8,781 nt of DNA from an uncultured Bacteroidota bacterium (GTDB taxonomy: Bacteria; Bacteroidota; Bacteroidia; Chitinophagales; Chitinophagaceae). Both the position numbers and the translations under genes were made by a program. The notes under the pieces are model-generated. The model searched no databases and had not been told where the DNA came from. It was given only the letters and a program-made list of their open reading frames with translations. This document shows, piece by piece, positions 6,463 to 8,781 of this stretch (position 1 is the stretch's first letter; every line of letters begins with the position of its first letter). The DNA lies in assembly GCA_903881265.1 (NCBI GenBank), contig CAIRSV010000250.1:1-8781 (forward strand). The letters are read 5' to 3'.

Positions 6463-7587
6463 CTAATTTAGTAGCGGAGACCAAAGCAAACATACATTTT
6501 TTTCGTTGAATAGATTCAGGATAATGGCTTTATTATGGCATGCCTCAACCTCTGTTAAATCGATAAAAATTTCGCTTGCAAGTGCTTCATAGGCATACAC
6601 ATGTATACCCCACTTTTTAAATTGTTTAAATGTAGTTGTCTCTTCCCTAAGGTAAATCTTAGCGCCCACATACACTAATCCTAATAGGTTACCAAGTCCC
6701 TGCTGCACCCTTAGATTAAAGACCGCATGTTTTACTTCGCGCAATTTTGCATAGTATTTATCTGCAGATAATTTCTCTGTCATAATCTCTAACGGACCAG
6801 TCAATGACGCTTCGGCGTATCGACGAATTGAATGCTTATAAGCCTCATTGCCGTAAGCAAGTGGTATCAATATCTTATTCGTGATAGGCAGCTTACTAAC
6901 ATCAGATATCATTTCATAATGGTTTGATTCAAGTGAAGACGCATGCCCTAGCATAATGGTCTTACCCCCTTCATCATGCGTAAGCTTAAGATCAATGATT
7001 TGGTCAATCGATAAATAGGCAAACGGAAGATATTGCATTTGCGTGTTTCCCGTCATTGATGCTGCCACATAGAAATCCTCTTCTAGAAAGGATGCAAAAT
7101 AATCAACCATCGCATAGGCTTTCGTCAAGTTGCGCACACTCTTCAAAGGGAACAATGGTGTTAAGTAAACGCCGATAATATTTTTCTTAATAAAATTTTT
7201 GATCCTAGCCTTTATATCGTTTCGAACGATACGAAGTGCATATGGCAAATACATCTTTTCGGGAGGAAAATGATAATTGTAGATTTCATAGCTCCAGCAA
7301 ACCCAGTATACTGTTGCGTTCGGGAATTCTTTTTTTATTGACAGTACGAAAAAAGCTGTTTCGTAATTTAATGGATGCAGAATAATTTTATCGACCTCTG
7401 ATAAAGTATTGATAAATGCCTTAATCGACCTTACCGACGGCGCAACTAAGGTAATATGCGGATTAGGTAGCGTCTGCTGCTTCGCAATATTAATAACCTT
7501 GTTATTATCCGGTGACGTTTCCCTAATAAATTTTTCAGATGAATTAGGATACATCCCATACTCATCGTTAAATACATGCAGATTCAT
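6463..7587 (-). CDS. WecF-like glycosyltransferase (GT56, 4-acetamido-4,6-dideoxyhexose transferase)
   Basis: This 374-residue protein resembles WecF, the TDP-Fuc4NAc:lipid II transferase that adds the third sugar of enterobacterial common antigen at the inner face of the membrane. Corresponding stretches are LHPLNYETAFFVLSIKKEFP with YWVCWSYEIY (70-103, like HGQFNPT...WHIWGADLY), LGHASSLESNHYE (213-225, like VGNSGDRSNEH), LIPLAYGNEAY (240-250, like VVPMGYPPNNEAY), and EKLSADKYYAKL followed by RVQQGLGNLLGLVYVG (271-308, like EKLEFDAYLALL...RQQGIGTL). There is no signal peptide or clear membrane span, as in WecF. WecF itself is about 360 residues, so the length fits. The ATG at 7587 is 1 base after the acetyltransferase stop, suggesting coupled translation, and 6 bases separate this gene from the secreted-protein gene. 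The neighbouring aminotransferase and acetyltransferase would supply its nucleotide sugar. I am confident of the family, not of the sugar: Fuc4NAc, Qui4NAc or a related N-acylated dideoxyhexose are all possible. Confidence 0.82.
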   Translation of the reverse strand: MNLHVFNDEYGMYPNSSEKFIRETSPDNNKVINIAKQQTLPNPHITLVAPSVRSIKAFINTLSEVDKIILHPLNYETAFFVLSIKKEFPNATVYWVCWSYEIYNYHFPPEKMYLPYALRIVRNDIKARIKNFIKKNIIGVYLTPLFPLKSVRNLTKAYAMVDYFASFLEEDFYVAASMTGNTQMQYLPFAYLSIDQIIDLKLTHDEGGKTIMLGHASSLESNHYEMISDVSKLPITNKILIPLAYGNEAYKHSIRRYAEASLTGPLEIMTEKLSADKYYAKLREVKHAVFNLRVQQGLGNLLGLVYVGAKIYLREETTTFKQFKKWGIHVYAYEALASEIFIDLTEVEACHNKAIILNLFNEKNVCLLWSPLLN

Positions 7588-7588
7588 A

Positions 7589-8206
7589 CTAACGGATTAA
7601 TGGTTTAGCAGGTACACCTGTTACCGTTGTATTGTCAGGCACATCCTTGATTACCACAGCACCAGCACCAATAGTTACGTGATGCCCGATTGTTATTTTA
7701 GGTAAAATCACACTGCCTGTGCCGATACTACTAAAGTCACCAATGCGCACGCTACCCGAAATATGCACGCCAGGCATGATATCACAAAAATTACCGATGA
7801 TACTATCATGTCCAATAGTCGCATTTAGGTTAATAAGGGTCCCTTTACCAATGAGGATATCATTGGTAAGCACAGCACCTGTCATAATCGTGGCGCCATC
7901 GCCTATTATTGTATTAAAATGACCAATACGAGCATGAGGCGAAATAAGCGTATGAGGTTTTAATCCTACTTCGGTAAACTTGTCGAACATTTTCTCTCTC
8001 AATAAGGTGCCCCCAATACCTAAGATAAAGGTTGTTTGATCCACCACTGAATCAACATTGCGAATGATCGCGTATTGACCATATAATGTATCGCCGATAT
8101 CTGTGCTGATATCATCAAAAAAACAAATGTCGGCTGCATCAACGTGAAGTTGATGTAACACTTCGAGCACCTCTTTTGCAAAGCCTTTTGCTCCTATAAT
8201 AATCAT
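7589..8206 (-). CDS. NeuD/PglD-type sugar O/N-acetyltransferase (left-handed beta-helix)
   Basis: This is a 205-residue cytoplasmic acetyl-CoA-dependent transferase. The N-terminal ~80 residues form the small nucleotide-sugar-binding fold of the NeuD/PglD/VioB group (MIIIGAKGFAKEVLEVL, then CFFDD and FILGIGG). Residues ~88-200 are hexapeptide repeats ([IV]-G-x-x-x-x) ending in TIGAGAVVIKDVPDNTTVTG and PAKPLIR, the classic C-terminus. His133-Asp134 in IGHDSIIG lies where the family's catalytic histidine is expected. Length is typical (~205-215). The start at 8206 overlaps the aminotransferase stop by ATGA, which indicates translational coupling. With a sugar aminotransferase immediately upstream, it most likely acetylates the new amino group of an NDP-amino-dideoxyhexose (as VioB, FdtC or PglD do). 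Sialic acid O-acetylation is less likely, since no sialic acid gene is visible. Confidence 0.88.
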   Translation of the reverse strand: MIIIGAKGFAKEVLEVLHQLHVDAADICFFDDISTDIGDTLYGQYAIIRNVDSVVDQTTFILGIGGTLLREKMFDKFTEVGLKPHTLISPHARIGHFNTIIGDGATIMTGAVLTNDILIGKGTLINLNATIGHDSIIGNFCDIMPGVHISGSVRIGDFSSIGTGSVILPKITIGHHVTIGAGAVVIKDVPDNTTVTGVPAKPLIR

Positions 8207-8781
8207 TCGATAATGGTATTAATAATGCGGCAAATTGTGTCAACTTCACTATCCTGCAGATAGCTTGACAAAGGCAAACATAGAATTTTTTTGCTGATTA
8301 ATTCGCTATTCACACACACGTCTTTCTTCTCAAGAAACGGCAGGGTATTTAAGGAAGGATAAAAATAACGCCTTGCCATAATACCATTCGCCTCCAACCC
8401 CGCTTTCACATTCAATAGTATTTCTTCCGATTCAAAAACCACAGGATAATATGCATAATTGTAAGTGATCTCAAAGGGCGAAATCGGCTTTCTTATTTTA
8501 TTGAAATTTAATTGCCCATCGTATGAGATCGAAACCTTCTTTCGATGACTGATGATATCGCCTAACGCATCCATCACACATAAGCCCATAGCCGCATGAA
8601 ATTCAGAAGCTTTAGCATTAATGCCTATATCGTAATAATCATCTCCTTCATGTCCAAACTGTCGGTATAAATAAAGTTTTCTAATGAGGTCATTATCGTT
8701 CGCCGTGATACACCCACCCTCTATCGTATGAAAGACTTTGGTGGCATGGAAACTGCACGTAGACATATCACCATAGTTCAG
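8203..8781 (-). CDS. DegT/DnrJ/EryC1/StrS sugar aminotransferase, partial (5' end outside window)
   Basis: The reading frame is open to the window edge, so the first Met in the window (8766) is internal: LNYGD precedes it, as expected in the family. The visible 192 residues are roughly the C-terminal half of a ~370-residue PLP enzyme. The active-site lysine is in FHATKVFHTIEGG, followed by the conserved GINAKASEFHAAMG loop and the C-terminal domain. The HATK-x-FHT-x-EGG form is, from memory, typical of the VioA/FdtB-like branch that transaminates dTDP-keto-dideoxyhexoses. It would convert a dTDP-4-keto (or 3-keto)-6-deoxyhexose to the amino sugar with glutamate as donor. It overlaps the acetyltransferase start by 4 bases and is the first visible gene of the operon; the operon promoter and probably further sugar genes lie beyond 8781. 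The C4/C3 choice cannot be settled from this half. Confidence 0.9.
   Translation of the reverse strand: MNYGDMSTCSFHATKVFHTIEGGCITANDNDLIRKLYLYRQFGHEGDDYYDIGINAKASEFHAAMGLCVMDALGDIISHRKKVSISYDGQLNFNKIRKPISPFEITYNYAYYPVVFESEEILLNVKAGLEANGIMARRYFYPSLNTLPFLEKKDVCVNSELISKKILCLPLSSYLQDSEVDTICRIINTIIE

Noticed and set aside
6463..7587. Reading the glycosyltransferase as a GT4 (GT-B) enzyme
   Set aside because: The E-x7-E type motif and usual GT4 C-terminal nucleotide-sugar site are not evident, while several separate stretches follow WecF in order.
7409..7922. Plus-strand open frames opposite the glycosyltransferase and acetyltransferase genes
   Set aside because: Both overlap well-supported minus-strand enzymes; the second is the mirror of the hexapeptide repeats.
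7589..8206. Sialic acid O-acetyltransferase function (literal NeuD)
   Set aside because: No sialic acid synthase or CMP-sialate gene is visible, and the immediate partner is a sugar aminotransferase, so an amino-sugar N-acetyltransferase fits better.
8203..8766. Treating ATG 8766 as the true start of the aminotransferase
   Set aside because: The frame continues to the window edge with LNYGD before it, and the PLP-lysine motif would lie only ten residues from the start. The family has about 180 residues upstream.

Overview
The window looks like a chromosomal stretch from a member of the Bacteroidetes. The main evidence is a 1435-residue secreted protein whose last ~78 residues are a type IX secretion system (T9SS) type A sorting domain, a system confined to that phylum. 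Supporting signs are the moderately AT-rich DNA, the lack of Shine-Dalgarno sequences before the genes, a TAnnTTTG-type promoter core before the first gene, and a decayed MMPL-type exporter of a kind I recall from Bacteroidetes. I cannot name the genus.

Layout. (1) Positions 66-1025 (+) encode an intact 3-hydroxybutyryl-CoA dehydrogenase, with a candidate promoter core upstream and a clear intrinsic terminator at 1058-1088. (2) Positions 1089-2140 hold no intact gene. There is a 33-base interrupted inverted repeat (1116-1148), then a plus-strand MMPL/RND exporter gene broken by at least two frameshifts and missing most of its length, then a short tail that may come from a different lost gene. 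(3) From 8781 down to 2149 runs one tightly packed minus-strand gene series. It comprises a DegT-family sugar aminotransferase (cut by the window edge), a NeuD/PglD-type sugar acetyltransferase, a WecF-like glycosyltransferase (GT56), and a very large T9SS-exported alpha/beta-hydrolase with about eleven 83-residue repeats. The junctions are a 4-base overlap, a 1-base gap and a 6-base gap, so the four are probably one operon whose promoter lies outside the window.

How the genes may work together. The aminotransferase and acetyltransferase are the usual last two steps in making a nucleotide-linked acetamido-dideoxyhexose (for example dTDP-Qui4NAc or dTDP-Fuc4NAc), and the GT56 enzyme is of the family that transfers TDP-Fuc4NAc to a lipid-linked glycan. 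The unexpected member is the last gene. A cell-surface hydrolase fused to a long cysteine-paired repeat stalk and a T9SS sorting domain sits 6 bases after the glycosyltransferase. Because T9SS type A cargo is usually anchored to a surface lipopolysaccharide, and because this protein is rich in the D-[S/T]-x motif used for O-glycosylation in Bacteroidetes, a functional link between the glycan genes and the surface protein is the most interesting hypothesis here. I see no tRNA, rRNA, CRISPR array, insertion sequence or phage gene.
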